From positions 8,899-72,898 of the forward strand of contig CAZLPU010000015.1 of assembly GCA_964561475.1 (NCBI GenBank): a DNA stretch of 64,000 nucleotides, in the 5' to 3' direction. Below, piece by piece: positions 8,118-17,298 of this stretch (position 1 is its first letter; the number at the start of each line of letters is the position of its first letter). The position numbers and the translations under genes are program-made. Origin of the DNA: CAYUYV01 sp964561475 (GTDB lineage: Bacteria; Pseudomonadota; Alphaproteobacteria; JAJFIK01). The notes beneath the pieces were generated by a model. The model was not told the DNA's origin, made no database searches, and was given only the letters and a program-made list of their open reading frames with translations.

Positions 8118-9329
8118 GTGCCTTTCACATCCACATTCACAATTCACAATGCCCTTGTGGTTCTGGCCGACCGGGAAATCCATGGCGGTCTCCGGGTCGA
8201 GGCCGGCATCATCACGGATATCTGGGACGCGGGCTCTCCTTCCGCCGCTTTTCCCCCAGCTCATCGGCCGGCTCATCAGGACGCTGGCGGAAACGGGGAA
8301 CCTGATGGTCCGGTCATGGATTTCGAGGGCGACATCCTCACGCCCGGACTGGTGGAATTGCACACGGATAATCTGGAGCGCCATCTGGTGCCCCGGCCCA
8401 ATGTCTTCTGGCCCGCCCTGCCAGCCCTGACCGCCCATGACATGCAGGTGGCAGGAGCCGGGATCACGACGGTTTTCGATGCGGTTTCCCTGGGAGACCG
8501 GGCCGGCAAGGAAGAGCGCCTCCAATATCTCGATCAGGCCGTGGCGGCGATCACCGAGGCCCAGGACCAGGGTCTCCTGCGCTCGGACCACTTCCTGCAT
8601 CTGCGCTGTGAAGTGCCCAAGCCGGATGTGGTGGCGCTCTACCGCCATTACGCCCAAAGCCCGTGGGTGCGTCTGATCTCCCTCATGGACCACACGCCGG
8701 GAGACCGCCAGTTCCCGGACATCGCCCGGCTGAAGGAACTGTCGATCAACCACTATGGAGAGAGCCCGGCGGATTTCGACGAGCGGGTGAAGCTGGAAAA
8801 GGAATCCCAGCGCCTCCACGCGGTCCCCAACCGTTCCGCCATCGCCGCGGACGCGCTGAGCCGGGGGCTGGTTCTGGCGAGCCACGACGATGCCAAGCCG
8901 GACCATATCGACGAGGCGACGGAACTGGGCATCACCATCAGCGAGTTTCCGACCACCATTGCCGCTGCCCAGGCCGCCCGGGACAAGGGCATGACCACGA
9001 TCATGGGGGCGCCCAATGTCATTCGGGGCGGCTCCCACTCCGGCAATGTGGCGGCGATGGATCTGGCGGACCGTGGGCTTCTGGATGCCCTGTCATCCGA
9101 TTATGTGCCGGTCAGCCTCGTCAACGCCCCCTTCCGCATCGCCCGGGAGCTGGGGTGGCCGCTCCACCAGGCCATGGCTCTGGTGACCGCCAATCCCGCC
9201 CGCATGGGGGGGCTGGGCGACCGGGGCCAGATCGCACCCGGGCTGAGGGCTGATCTTCTGCGGATCCGGATGGCAGGCGACCAGGCCATCGTGCGGGCCA
9301 CCTGGCGGGCGGGCTACCGGGTTGCCTGA
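8118..9329 (+). CDS. phnM: Alpha-D-ribose 1-methylphosphonate 5-triphosphate diphosphatase PhnM
   Basis: A 403-aa amidohydrolase-fold enzyme of the C-P lyase pathway that removes diphosphate from ribose 1-phosphonate 5-triphosphate. Metal ligands and landmarks are LTPGLVELHTDN, HLRCEV, LASHDDAKPDH and ALSSDYVP, and GGSHSGN is characteristic of PhnM. GTG 8118 is chosen because AGGAGG lies four bases upstream. The C-P lyase core genes (phnG-L) are not in the window. The only associates are divergent phnF and downstream DUF1045. Confidence 0.93.
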   Translation: MPFTSTFTIHNALVVLADREIHGGLRVEAGIITDIWDAGSPSAAFPPAHRPAHQDAGGNGEPDGPVMDFEGDILTPGLVELHTDNLERHLVPRPNVFWPALPALTAHDMQVAGAGITTVFDAVSLGDRAGKEERLQYLDQAVAAITEAQDQGLLRSDHFLHLRCEVPKPDVVALYRHYAQSPWVRLISLMDHTPGDRQFPDIARLKELSINHYGESPADFDERVKLEKESQRLHAVPNRSAIAADALSRGLVLASHDDAKPDHIDEATELGITISEFPTTIAAAQAARDKGMTTIMGAPNVIRGGSHSGNVAAMDLADRGLLDALSSDYVPVSLVNAPFRIARELGWPLHQAMALVTANPARMGGLGDRGQIAPGLRADLLRIRMAGDQAIVRATWRAGYRVA

Positions 9330-9374
9330 TCGGGAGTGGCACCCATCTGGCAGCCAGCCGGATCGGCCATACCC

Positions 9375-9442
9375 GTTTTGAGACCGTGCCTGTTTTGGGA
9401 CCGTGCCTGTTTTGGGACCGTGCCCGTTTTAAGACCGTGACC
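9375..9442. repeat. 17-bp tandem array, four units
   Basis: Four units of GTTTTGGGACCGTGCCT type, with one to four changes per copy, fill the gap between phnM and the DUF1045 gene. Confidence 0.92.
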
Positions 9443-9469
9443 GTTTGGAGATGGGGGAAGGGAACACCA

Positions 9470-10162
9470 ATGGAACGCTATGCCCTCTATTTTGCGCCGG
9501 CCCCGGAAACCGATCTGGCGTCATTCGGCGCTGCCTGGCTTGGCCGGGACGCCTATACCGGCGAGATGATCGAGCACGAGGATATCGGCTTTCTCGACAG
9601 CGCCCGGCTGTTCGAGATCACCGCCAGCCCCCGCAATTACGGGTTTCACGCCACCATCAAGGCGCCCTTTGAAGTCGTGGACGGCACCAGTTTCGAAGAT
9701 CTCAAGGCGGCCCTGGATGCCTTTGCATCGCGCACCAGCGCCTTTGAGGCGCCAGCCCTGGAGGTGAAATCCCTCCACGGGTTCACGGCCTTCGTTCTGA
9801 GCGAGCCGTCACCGGAAATGGATGCCATGCACAGGGATGCGGTGACGAGTTTCGAACCCTTCCGGGCGCCCATGAGCGATGAAGACCGGGCACGGCGCCG
9901 GCCGGAGCGGCTGAGCGAACGCCAGCGGGAATATCTGGACCGCTATGGCTATCCCCTGGTTTTCGAGGAATTCCTGTTCCACATGACCCTGACCGAACGC
10001 CTGTCCGATCCAGAGGAACAGGAGATGATCATGGATCTGCTGGAACCAATCGATGCCCTGTTCGGCTCCTCACCGCTCCAGGTGGACGGTTTGTGCCTGT
10101 TTCATCAACCGGACCGGCAAAGCCCGTTTACCGTGCGTCACAGGGCGGTTTTTTCCGGCTGA
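9470..10162 (+). CDS. DUF1045 phosphonate-metabolism protein (2H phosphodiesterase-like)
   Basis: A 230-aa protein of the DUF1045 family that travels with C-P lyase genes. Two H-x-T motifs about 115 residues apart (GFHATIKAPF and LFHMTLTER) are the signature of the 2H phosphodiesterase superfamily. It may therefore act on a cyclic phosphate such as ribose cyclic phosphate; that is inference. ATG 9470 has a GGGGGAAGGG ribosome-binding site. It is probably transcribed with phnM through the tandem-repeat spacer. Confidence 0.85.
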   Translation: MERYALYFAPAPETDLASFGAAWLGRDAYTGEMIEHEDIGFLDSARLFEITASPRNYGFHATIKAPFEVVDGTSFEDLKAALDAFASRTSAFEAPALEVKSLHGFTAFVLSEPSPEMDAMHRDAVTSFEPFRAPMSDEDRARRRPERLSERQREYLDRYGYPLVFEEFLFHMTLTERLSDPEEQEMIMDLLEPIDALFGSSPLQVDGLCLFHQPDRQSPFTVRHRAVFSG

Positions 10163-10176
10163 CGTCCGGTCCGGGC

Positions 10177-10863
10177 TTAGGCCGGCTGGGCAAGAACACT
10201 GAGGGCCGCGAGCAGACCGGCTCTGGTGTCGGCGATTTCGTGGCGCATGGCCTCAAGGGCTTCTTTCACACTTGAGGCCCTCGTGTTGGCGCCATCCAAG
10301 GTGAAGGGGGAGGGAGAGCCCAGGGCCTTCAGGGAGCGGATGCCCGGGATCGTGATCCGCACCGGCTCGCCGGTGTCTCCGGCCGGGGTTCCTGCCGGTG
10401 TCAGGGACAAGATCCAGTTGCCGTCGGTCAGGGGCGGGTGGTCCGGCAGGATCGCCATGGTCGCCGCTGAGTGGAGATCCCGGAGCCGTTCTTCCAGGCG
10501 GCGAATGCCGCGCTGGTCGCCACCGGTCAGGATGCCTGAACAGATCCGTTCCGCATCCGCCCGGATTTCCGCCATGGACTCCACGGCCACTCTGGTGAGT
10601 TGAAGGCCGGTGGCCAGGGCGCTCTGGTCCGCAAACGCCCGCAGAGCTTCCGCCCGGTCCCGGGTGCCGGGGGCTGTGTCCTCTTTCTCCCGCGCGAGAA
10701 TCCCCGTCGAAGCCTGGAACTTTCGCAACAATCGGCTGGCCAGCCCCCCCGGTTCGGACCCATGCGACGGATAAGCCCCTGAATCTTCGTTGGAAGAAGA
10801 AGGGACCGGACGGTCGTCCTGATCGGTAAGAAGGCCGGACGAGGAAATGTGGGGACGGGCCAT
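10177..10863 (-). CDS. Hypothetical protein, 228 aa
   Basis: Not recognised. A low-complexity N-terminus (~1-40, Ser/Gly/Pro) leads to a helical, probably coiled-coil part (~65-135, charged heptads such as RGIRRLEERLRDL). A compact domain (TDGNWILSLTP, VRITIPGIRSLKALG) and a final helix follow. There is no signal peptide or membrane segment. ATG 10863 has GGAGGT upstream, so translation is credible. It is convergent with the DUF1045 gene and divergent from a NUDIX gene. Confidence 0.65.
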   Translation of the reverse strand: MARPHISSSGLLTDQDDRPVPSSSNEDSGAYPSHGSEPGGLASRLLRKFQASTGILAREKEDTAPGTRDRAEALRAFADQSALATGLQLTRVAVESMAEIRADAERICSGILTGGDQRGIRRLEERLRDLHSAATMAILPDHPPLTDGNWILSLTPAGTPAGDTGEPVRITIPGIRSLKALGSPSPFTLDGANTRASSVKEALEAMRHEIADTRAGLLAALSVLAQPA

Positions 10864-11062
10864 GGGGTGACCTCCGCTGCGCCGTGCAGGACACGAAGCC
10901 TGATGGGGAGGCGCTGGCTGATTCTGGGCCTGCGCCGTGGAGCCAACAGCCTGGACAATCGGGCCTGCAAATCCGTTAATCTCGCGCTTTCTGATACCCT
11001 TGCGCTTTTGCCCAAACGTTTCCGCGAATTAGGGTTAACGCGAGATGCCTGGAGACGAAATC

Positions 11063-11551
11063 ATGCTACGCGTGTTTTATGTCCTGTGGACGACGTTGAC
11101 CTACCCGGTTCTGCGCTGGATCCGCCCCCATCGCATGGGCGCGTTCACTTTCGTCTTCGACGACCAGCACCAGGTGCTCCTGGTGCGGCAGACCTACAGG
11201 GACGGCTGGTTTCTGCCTGGAGGGGGTGTGAACCGGAAGGAACATCTGGAAGCGGCGGCCCGGAGGGAGTTGTACGAGGAAACCGGCATCATACCGGAGG
11301 GGCCGATGATGCTCTTTGGCGCGTACACATACGACAATCCACGGTACACGGATCATACTGCCTTCTATGTGCTCTATGACTGGAATCGCAAAAAGCGCAG
11401 AAGTTTTGAGATTGCCGAGACCCGGTTCTTTCCCCTGACCAGTCTGCCGGAGGACCTTTCCCCGGCGGTGACGGTGCGGCTGGAGGAACTGACCGGAGCG
11501 CGCCCGCGCCCGCCGGTCTGGACCGGCCAACCGGATTTGCCGGTAGCGTGA
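11063..11551 (+). CDS. NUDIX hydrolase
   Basis: A 162-aa protein with a full Nudix box, GGVNRKEHLEAAARRELYEE then TGI, preceded by GWFLPGG. It has a short hydrophobic N-terminus (VFYVLWTTLTYPVLRWI) unlike a classic signal peptide, which might tether it to the membrane. ATG 11063 follows GGAG at a good distance; an ATG at 11045 is the alternative. Substrate (nucleoside diphosphate derivative) unknown. It stands alone. Confidence 0.85.
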   Translation: MLRVFYVLWTTLTYPVLRWIRPHRMGAFTFVFDDQHQVLLVRQTYRDGWFLPGGGVNRKEHLEAAARRELYEETGIIPEGPMMLFGAYTYDNPRYTDHTAFYVLYDWNRKKRRSFEIAETRFFPLTSLPEDLSPAVTVRLEELTGARPRPPVWTGQPDLPVA

Positions 11552-11788
11552 CCGGGGGGCAGAGGGGTTGGGAGGAGCGGGGACGGGAGAGGCGCAGGGA
11601 GTTGCCTCAATAATGACCTGACTTGTCCCTAATCTTTACGGATAGAGCTTGGCACAATGACGTATTTTCAATCGGAAAGATTTATGCGGCGAATCCTTTG
11701 AATGACATTTGGTTCATGGATGGGCCGGACGGACAAAGTACTTACAGTTTGACTGCTGACGATAGAACCATGAAACAGGCGGGCTGCG

Positions 11789-13018
11789 GTGATATATAAT
11801 GACGGGAGCAGTGTACGCATGGTCTTCCAGCTTTTCGCCAGGGGCCTGGATCCGGCAAGGACCGTAAGGACGGACCTTGGCGGGCTTGCGGACGTGCTGT
11901 TGCCCAGAGGCCTGGAGCCAGCGGAATGGTCCGCGTATGTCCGGTTCGGCGCGCCCGGCGCGGATGTGCCTGTCAAGGGCTTCTGGTCCCAGGCCTCCGG
12001 CTCGCTCGAAATCCGGCCGGAAGCGGCGGATTTCGTTTTTGTTCACGGGGCTGAATATGATCTGGCCGGCCGGCGCACCACACCGGTTGTGCTTCTGATC
12101 CGCCTGTTCCCCGGCGAAGTTCCCCCGGATCTGACGGGCCACGCCAAGGCGGCGGCCCGGGCGGCGGAAGATACTCGCTGGGCCGATGACCGGTACCCCC
12201 TCCATGCGCCCCTGATCCCCGAGGGGTGGACCATGGCGGAGGGGGACGTCTACGAGGCTGTGGCCACCTATAATCACACAGGTTTTTTCTCCGAACCCGG
12301 TGGCGCCGAAGCCTGGGGCGGATTGAAGGGGCAGGCCGCCGCCGTGCTCCTGAGCAACCGGCCCATGAACAAGCGCACCGCACGGACGATCGTACAGACC
12401 GTCCTCGACAGTCTGACGCCCTGGCCGGACTGGTACTTCTATTTTCAGGCCCTTGAAGCGGCCGAGGTCGCCCGGCCGCTCCTGGTCCGCAGAATGCGTA
12501 ACTGGATCCGTCAGGTTCTGGAAAACGCGGGCGGTCCCCTGGTCCATGCACGCCTACCCGCCCACCGGGGAGGGTTGACCGTGGTGTCCTCCGGATACGG
12601 AGATCCGGCGCGGGAAAGCCTCTATATCCTCGCCCGGCTTGGCTCGATCCCGCCTGAGCAGTCGGAAGGGGAAGAAGGAGCCCAGCTCCGCACAGAGATC
12701 TGGGAACGGATCATGGACTATTATAATCCGGACCTGTCCTACCGCTTCATGGGCGCCCGCCGTGGCCCCGATGGTCAGTGGGGCTTCTTCCAGCCCCACC
12801 ACGGTCCGGAGGATCCGGGCCCGGCCCTGTCCGGTGGCGCCGCCGAGGTCCTGGCCGGTCATCCCTGGCCCTTTGGCCCGGCAGAATGCCTTGCCTTCCT
12901 TGCGGTGGAGGCCCGGCTGGCCGAAACACCCTACATTGATTTCGGCGCCTTCTTGGAGTGCCGCCAGGCCGCCGCTGCGGATCTGCGCGCCGCGGGCGTG
13001 ATCACGTCTCCGTACTGA
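11789..13018 (+). CDS. Hypothetical protein, 409 aa
   Basis: Not recognised. The frame opens with GTG 11789; GTG 11810 and ATG 11819 (MVFQLF) are alternatives. Visible features are VFVHGAEYDLAG, an ATYNHTGFFSEPGG segment, a central helical part (TARTIVQTVLDSL) and a C-terminal part with GARRGPDGQWGFFQPHHG. Trp/Tyr/Phe and acidic residues are common. There is no signal peptide or membrane segment. Codon use matches the neighbours and the frame is open throughout. It ends two bases from the convergent amidase stop. Confidence 0.65.
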   Translation: MIYNDGSSVRMVFQLFARGLDPARTVRTDLGGLADVLLPRGLEPAEWSAYVRFGAPGADVPVKGFWSQASGSLEIRPEAADFVFVHGAEYDLAGRRTTPVVLLIRLFPGEVPPDLTGHAKAAARAAEDTRWADDRYPLHAPLIPEGWTMAEGDVYEAVATYNHTGFFSEPGGAEAWGGLKGQAAAVLLSNRPMNKRTARTIVQTVLDSLTPWPDWYFYFQALEAAEVARPLLVRRMRNWIRQVLENAGGPLVHARLPAHRGGLTVVSSGYGDPARESLYILARLGSIPPEQSEGEEGAQLRTEIWERIMDYYNPDLSYRFMGARRGPDGQWGFFQPHHGPEDPGPALSGGAAEVLAGHPWPFGPAECLAFLAVEARLAETPYIDFGAFLECRQAAAADLRAAGVITSPY

Positions 13019-13019
13019 C

Positions 13020-14450
13020 TCAGGCAGGCAGGCGCGGTCTGCGGCGGTCCCATGGCCGTGCCCGCTCCAACTGTCCCGACAGGGAAAACAGCAGATCGTC
13101 CGCGCCGAATGCAGCACTCAGCATGACCCCGATCGGGAAATTGTCCCCCGTCCAGTGCAGGGGCAGGGAGACAGACGGCGCCCCCGTCGCGTTATAGGGG
13201 GCCAGGAAGGGCGCAAAGGCATAGAGGTCCGCGAAATACTGTGCCGTATCCTCCCGGCCCAGATGAATCTTGCCGATGGGCGGAGGAGGGGTTGCCAGGG
13301 TCGGTTGCAGGACAATGTCGTAGGTCTGGTGGAAGCGGCCCATGGCCCGCCCGATCTTGTGCATGATCTGTGTACCCAGGGCATAGTCCTCGGCGGTCAG
13401 GGTCCGGCCCGTGGCGACGGTGCGGTGGGTGACTGCTTCCAGATCATCCGAACCCGGCTCACGGCCAAGGGCCTCGGCGCGCTCCTTGATGAGACCGGCA
13501 ATACTGCCCGAGATGACGGCGGATTGGGCCAGCCGGACCTCATAATCCTCGAAGGGCAGGGACGCGGGCTCGACATGGTGCCCCAGATCCGTGAGCAGGG
13601 CCGCCGTGCACTCCACCGCTGCCCGGCACTCCGGGGCAATGACCACGCCCTCCGGCTCATCAAGAACCAGTGCAATCCGCAGGCGGACCGGTTCACGGGT
13701 GAGACTGTCCAGAAACGGACCACCCGGCGGGGCCGCATAAGGGTCGCCTTCTTCCGGCCCGGCGGTCGCGTCGAGAATGGCGGCACTGTCCCGCACGCTC
13801 CGGCTGACCACATGCATATGCGACATGCCCGCCCAGCCTTCGCCCTTCACGGGTCCGGCGGGTGTGCGAGCGCGTGTTGGCTTGAAGCCCACCAGTCCGC
13901 AGGCGGCGGCGGGGATACGGATCGATCCGCCCCCGTCGCTGGCCTGGGCCGCAGGCAGGATGCCCCCGGCCACCGCCGCCGCCGCGCCGCCGCTTGATCC
14001 GCCGGCGGACCGGTTCAGATCCCAGGGATTGCGGGTCGCTCCGTGCAGGCGCGGCTCGGTGGAGGTGGTGAGCCCGAATTCCGGCGAATTGGTCTTGCCG
14101 AAAATCACGAAACCCGCCTTTTTGTAACGGGCAACGAGGGTCGTGTCCTGGGTCGCGACCATGTCAGCGAAAAAGGCGGAGCCGGAGTCGGTAATCGTGC
14201 CCTCCAGGGCCACATGGAGGTTCTTCAACAGGAACGGAACGCCCGTAAACGGACCATCGGGCAGGCCGTCGGCAATGGCGGCCCGGGCCTCGTCCACATG
14301 GCGCAGCACGACGGCATTGATATGCGGGTCCACCTGCTCCATCCGCTCCACGGCGGTATCCAGAAGCTCATCCGGCGTGGTCTTCCCCTCACGGACCAGG
14401 GCCGCAAGCTCCATGGCATCGTAATCGTCATAATCCGTCATGGTGCCCAT
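13020..14450 (-). CDS. Amidase signature family hydrolase
   Basis: A 476-aa amidase with the Ser-cisSer-Lys triad of the family: Lys in PFLLKNLHV, and the Ser residues in SAGGSSGGAAAAVAGG and ASDGGGSIRIPA. Length and layout fit stand-alone amidases that act on small amides or 6-aminohexanoate-type substrates. It is not GatA, since no gatB or gatC is nearby. The frame extends upstream to 14504, but the Met at 14450 (MGTMTDYDD) has a GGAACGCGGGAA leader and is favoured. Substrate unknown. Confidence 0.88.
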   Translation of the reverse strand: MGTMTDYDDYDAMELAALVREGKTTPDELLDTAVERMEQVDPHINAVVLRHVDEARAAIADGLPDGPFTGVPFLLKNLHVALEGTITDSGSAFFADMVATQDTTLVARYKKAGFVIFGKTNSPEFGLTTSTEPRLHGATRNPWDLNRSAGGSSGGAAAAVAGGILPAAQASDGGGSIRIPAAACGLVGFKPTRARTPAGPVKGEGWAGMSHMHVVSRSVRDSAAILDATAGPEEGDPYAAPPGGPFLDSLTREPVRLRIALVLDEPEGVVIAPECRAAVECTAALLTDLGHHVEPASLPFEDYEVRLAQSAVISGSIAGLIKERAEALGREPGSDDLEAVTHRTVATGRTLTAEDYALGTQIMHKIGRAMGRFHQTYDIVLQPTLATPPPPIGKIHLGREDTAQYFADLYAFAPFLAPYNATGAPSVSLPLHWTGDNFPIGVMLSAAFGADDLLFSLSGQLERARPWDRRRPRLPA

Positions 14451-14534
14451 TTCCCGCGTTCCCTTTCCTTGTCTTTTGGCTCTTGTTTTTCGGTCCCGGC
14501 TCATGACCGGGTGGTTTCTATGGGAGAGCAGATC

Positions 14535-15524
14535 TCAAGTGAGTCTCGCCCGGTCATGGGGTGCGGTAAGATCCATTTCCGGCCCCGCCGGGACGATCCC
14601 CGTGGGGTTGACCGCCGTGTGGCTCTGATAATAGTGCCGCTTGATGTGATCGAAGTTCACGGTCTCCGCGATGCCCGGCACCTGATAGAGATCACGCAGG
14701 TATTGGGACAGATGCGGATAATCGGCAATGCGCCGGAGATTGCATTTGAAGTGACCCACATAGACCGGATCGAAGCGGACCAGGGTGGTGAACAGGCGCC
14801 AGTCAGCTTCCGTAAGCTGAGGACCGGCCAGATAGCGCTGGCGGCCCAGACGGTCCTCGAGTTTGTCCAGGGCATTGAACAGGGTGTAGACCACCTCGTC
14901 ATAAGCCCCCTGGGTGCCCGCGAAGCCTGCCTTGTACACCCCGTTGTTGATCGCGTCGTAGACCATGGCATTGGTCTCGTCGATTTCACTGGCGTAATAG
15001 GCCGGGTAGAAATCAAGCGCCGCCTTGTCCCGGGGGAGAAGGTGATTGAAGGCGGAATTGAACATGCGGATGATGTCAGCGGATTCATTGCTCACGATCG
15101 TCCGGCGTTTGCAGTCCCACAGAACGGGAACCGTCACCCGTCCCGTATAGGTACTGTCCGCCTGAAGATAAAGTTCATAAAGGCGGGTCGCGCCGTTGAT
15201 CAAGTCCGCCTTTGTGTCCGGCTCCCGCCCGAGAGTCCAGCCCTCGTCTCCCATGAAAGCATCCGACACCGTGACGCCGATCATCCCCTCAAGACCCTTC
15301 AGGGTACGCAGGATCAGGGTCCGGTGGGCCCAAGGGCAGGCATAGGAGACATAAAGCTGATACCGCCCCTCTTCGGCCGCGAACCCGCCGTCCCCCGCCG
15401 GTCCTCGGGAACCGTCCGGCGTGATCCAGTTCCGGAACACGGAGTTGGCCCGGACGAACCGCCCTCCGGTGGCTGAGGTGTCCACCGGACGAATATGCCA
15501 CTTCCCATTGATCAGTTGCCCCAT
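14535..15524 (-). CDS. Glutathionyl-hydroquinone reductase-type GST (YqjG/Xi class)
   Basis: A 329-aa protein of the Xi-class GST family, which reduces glutathionyl-hydroquinones. The active-site Cys is in YACPWAHR, and the family landmarks VPVLWD, NESADIIRMF and NNGVYKAGFA are all present. The start at 15524 (MGQLINGKWH) matches the usual N-terminus; upstream Mets at 15545 and 15611 are less likely. Cytoplasmic. Confidence 0.9.
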   Translation of the reverse strand: MGQLINGKWHIRPVDTSATGGRFVRANSVFRNWITPDGSRGPAGDGGFAAEEGRYQLYVSYACPWAHRTLILRTLKGLEGMIGVTVSDAFMGDEGWTLGREPDTKADLINGATRLYELYLQADSTYTGRVTVPVLWDCKRRTIVSNESADIIRMFNSAFNHLLPRDKAALDFYPAYYASEIDETNAMVYDAINNGVYKAGFAGTQGAYDEVVYTLFNALDKLEDRLGRQRYLAGPQLTEADWRLFTTLVRFDPVYVGHFKCNLRRIADYPHLSQYLRDLYQVPGIAETVNFDHIKRHYYQSHTAVNPTGIVPAGPEMDLTAPHDRARLT

Positions 15525-15616
15525 GATCCATCCATTCCTTTGCATCCCTGATCCAGCCGGGTCATCCGCCAGCGGAACAGTATCCCCCTGGGCCTGCCCC
15601 ACATGGGACAAGCCAC

Positions 15617-15667
15617 CTTAGACGGGGTCCCCCCCTCAGACAGGGTCCCCCCTCAGACCGGATCCCA
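15617..15667. repeat. 17-bp tandem array, about three units
   Basis: Three degenerate copies of a TCAGACAGGGTCCCC-type unit straddle the stop codon of the SDR gene. Confidence 0.8.
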
Positions 15668-16573
15668 AGTGAAGACCGAGGCGGTATTGCCCAGATCCGT
15701 CATGTCCTTGGCCATGGCCGGGAAAGCCTGGGAGATCAAGGTCTCCGGGGTCCAGCCCTCCATGCGCGTCATCGCCCGCACGGGCCGGGGCTGGGAGAAC
15801 AGGAACACCTCATTGCCCCGCACAGCGAAGATCTGTCCGTTCACCTCGGCGGACTGGGGCGAGGCCAGCGCCACGGCGGTCTGGGCGACCTGATCGGCGC
15901 GCATGGCATTTCTCATGCGGTCCACCCGCTGGGCACTGGCTTCGTCCTTGACCGGGATGGTGGCAATCATCCGGGTCCACGCAAAAGGTGCGATCACATT
16001 GGAGCGCACGTTCTTGATCGCGCCTTCCATGGCGATGATCCGCGAGAGACCGACCACCCCCATTTTGGCCGCCGCGTAGTTCGCCTGCCCGATATTGCCG
16101 ATGAGGCCCGAGGTGGAGGTGAACATCACGAAGCTGCCTTCCTCCTGGTCACGGAAATGCTGAACCGCCGCCCGGGAGATGCAATAGGCCCCGTGGAGAT
16201 GGACATGGAGCACGGCGGCCCAGTCCTCCTCGGTCATCTTGTGGTACATGCCGTCCCGCAGGATCCCGGCAGGGTTGATGACCGCATGGAGACCGCCGAA
16301 GGTGTCGAGGGCCTGGGTGACCATCCGGCCCGCCGCGTGAATATCCGCCACGCTTTCGGAATTGGAGACCGCTTCACCCCCAGCGGCCCGGATTTCCTGA
16401 ACCACTTCGTCCGCTGGACTGGCGCTGCCTTCATCTCCTCCGGAGACCCCGCCGCCCAGGTCGTTCACCACCACCTTGGCGCCCTGCTGGGCGGCCAGAA
16501 CCGCGCATTCCTTGCCGATACCCCGTGCCGCACCGGTGACCAGCACGACTTTTCCCTCAAGAACGCCGCTCAT
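15653..16573 (-). CDS. SDR-family dehydrogenase (hydroxyacyl-CoA dehydrogenase-like)
   Basis: A 306-aa short-chain dehydrogenase. NAD(P)-binding TGAARGIG is followed by VVNDLGGG, which is typical of the (3R)-hydroxyacyl-CoA dehydrogenase part of 17-beta-HSD4-like proteins. The catalytic Ser is in FTSTSG and Tyr/Lys are in YAAAK. The C-terminal extension after GNEVFLFSQPRP also matches that subgroup. ATG 16573 is selected because AGAGGAGAT lies upstream. Probable role is lipid or CoA-thioester metabolism; exact substrate not visible. Confidence 0.85.
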   Translation of the reverse strand: MSGVLEGKVVLVTGAARGIGKECAVLAAQQGAKVVVNDLGGGVSGGDEGSASPADEVVQEIRAAGGEAVSNSESVADIHAAGRMVTQALDTFGGLHAVINPAGILRDGMYHKMTEEDWAAVLHVHLHGAYCISRAAVQHFRDQEEGSFVMFTSTSGLIGNIGQANYAAAKMGVVGLSRIIAMEGAIKNVRSNVIAPFAWTRMIATIPVKDEASAQRVDRMRNAMRADQVAQTAVALASPQSAEVNGQIFAVRGNEVFLFSQPRPVRAMTRMEGWTPETLISQAFPAMAKDMTDLGNTASVFTWDPV

Positions 16574-17298
16574 TTTCCATCTCCTCTCAATGGCCGTTTC
16601 TCCGGCCTGCAAGCGGGGACTGCCAAGGCTCATCCGGACCCACAGGCCTGCTTTGTCGAATCCATTACAGGGCAGTATGACCGCTGGGCAGGGGCCGTGG
16701 CCAGACGCCAGTCGCGGGCTCTGTCCCTCCCATGGGCCGATCCCGGGTGTGCCGCCCTCAGAACGGCTCACCGGCATGGGGCGTGTTGAGGCGGCCCCCT
16801 GTTTTTCCCTTGGCAGGCAAAACAGTGCCGGTCATAGTGCGCGTGCGGCATTTATGCGTCCAGCATTTGCCGACGGGTTAAACGCTCCTTTTGGCGCTTG
16901 CGTCCTGGTTCAGCATCCTTGGGATGCACCAAGGTCCCCCGGGGTCCGAGGCCCTTTGTGCTGATGCGGCCTTGTACTGATACGGCCCCATACTGAAATG
17001 AATGGATATTTGTGATGATGCCGCGCCGCACCCTCCGACGACAGAACTGCTCCCGCCCCGCCGGCGGGCAGGGTCGTCGCGCGGCCACAGCCCGGACCAC
17101 AGGTGAGGCCTGACGACAGGCCCAGGGTCCAAAGCTGAATCCGTCACGACCGCCGGCATTTCCTTTTCCCGATTAATCGCCCCGATGGTGAACGGCCCCG
17201 ACCGGGCCGGCCAGAGGGCAGGGCCGCCCTGCGATCAGACCTGTGTGGACACCAGCGAAGGCCCCGAACCATGACGGGTCCGTCCGGTCTGGGGTCCG
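16574..17298. other. Intergenic region, 725 bases, no gene seen
   Basis: Divergent spacer between the SDR and the GNAT gene. It contains a two-and-a-half-copy 16-bp array (16957-16988) but no convincing coding frame, RNA gene or hairpin. Confidence 0.6.
16957..16988. repeat. 16-bp tandem duplication
   Basis: Two copies of TGTRCTGATRCGGCCY plus a partial third, in the SDR-GNAT spacer. Confidence 0.85.

Noticed and set aside
16852..17159. Small minus-strand frames in the SDR-GNAT spacer
   Set aside because: Arg-rich low-complexity translations without ribosome-binding site or family features.
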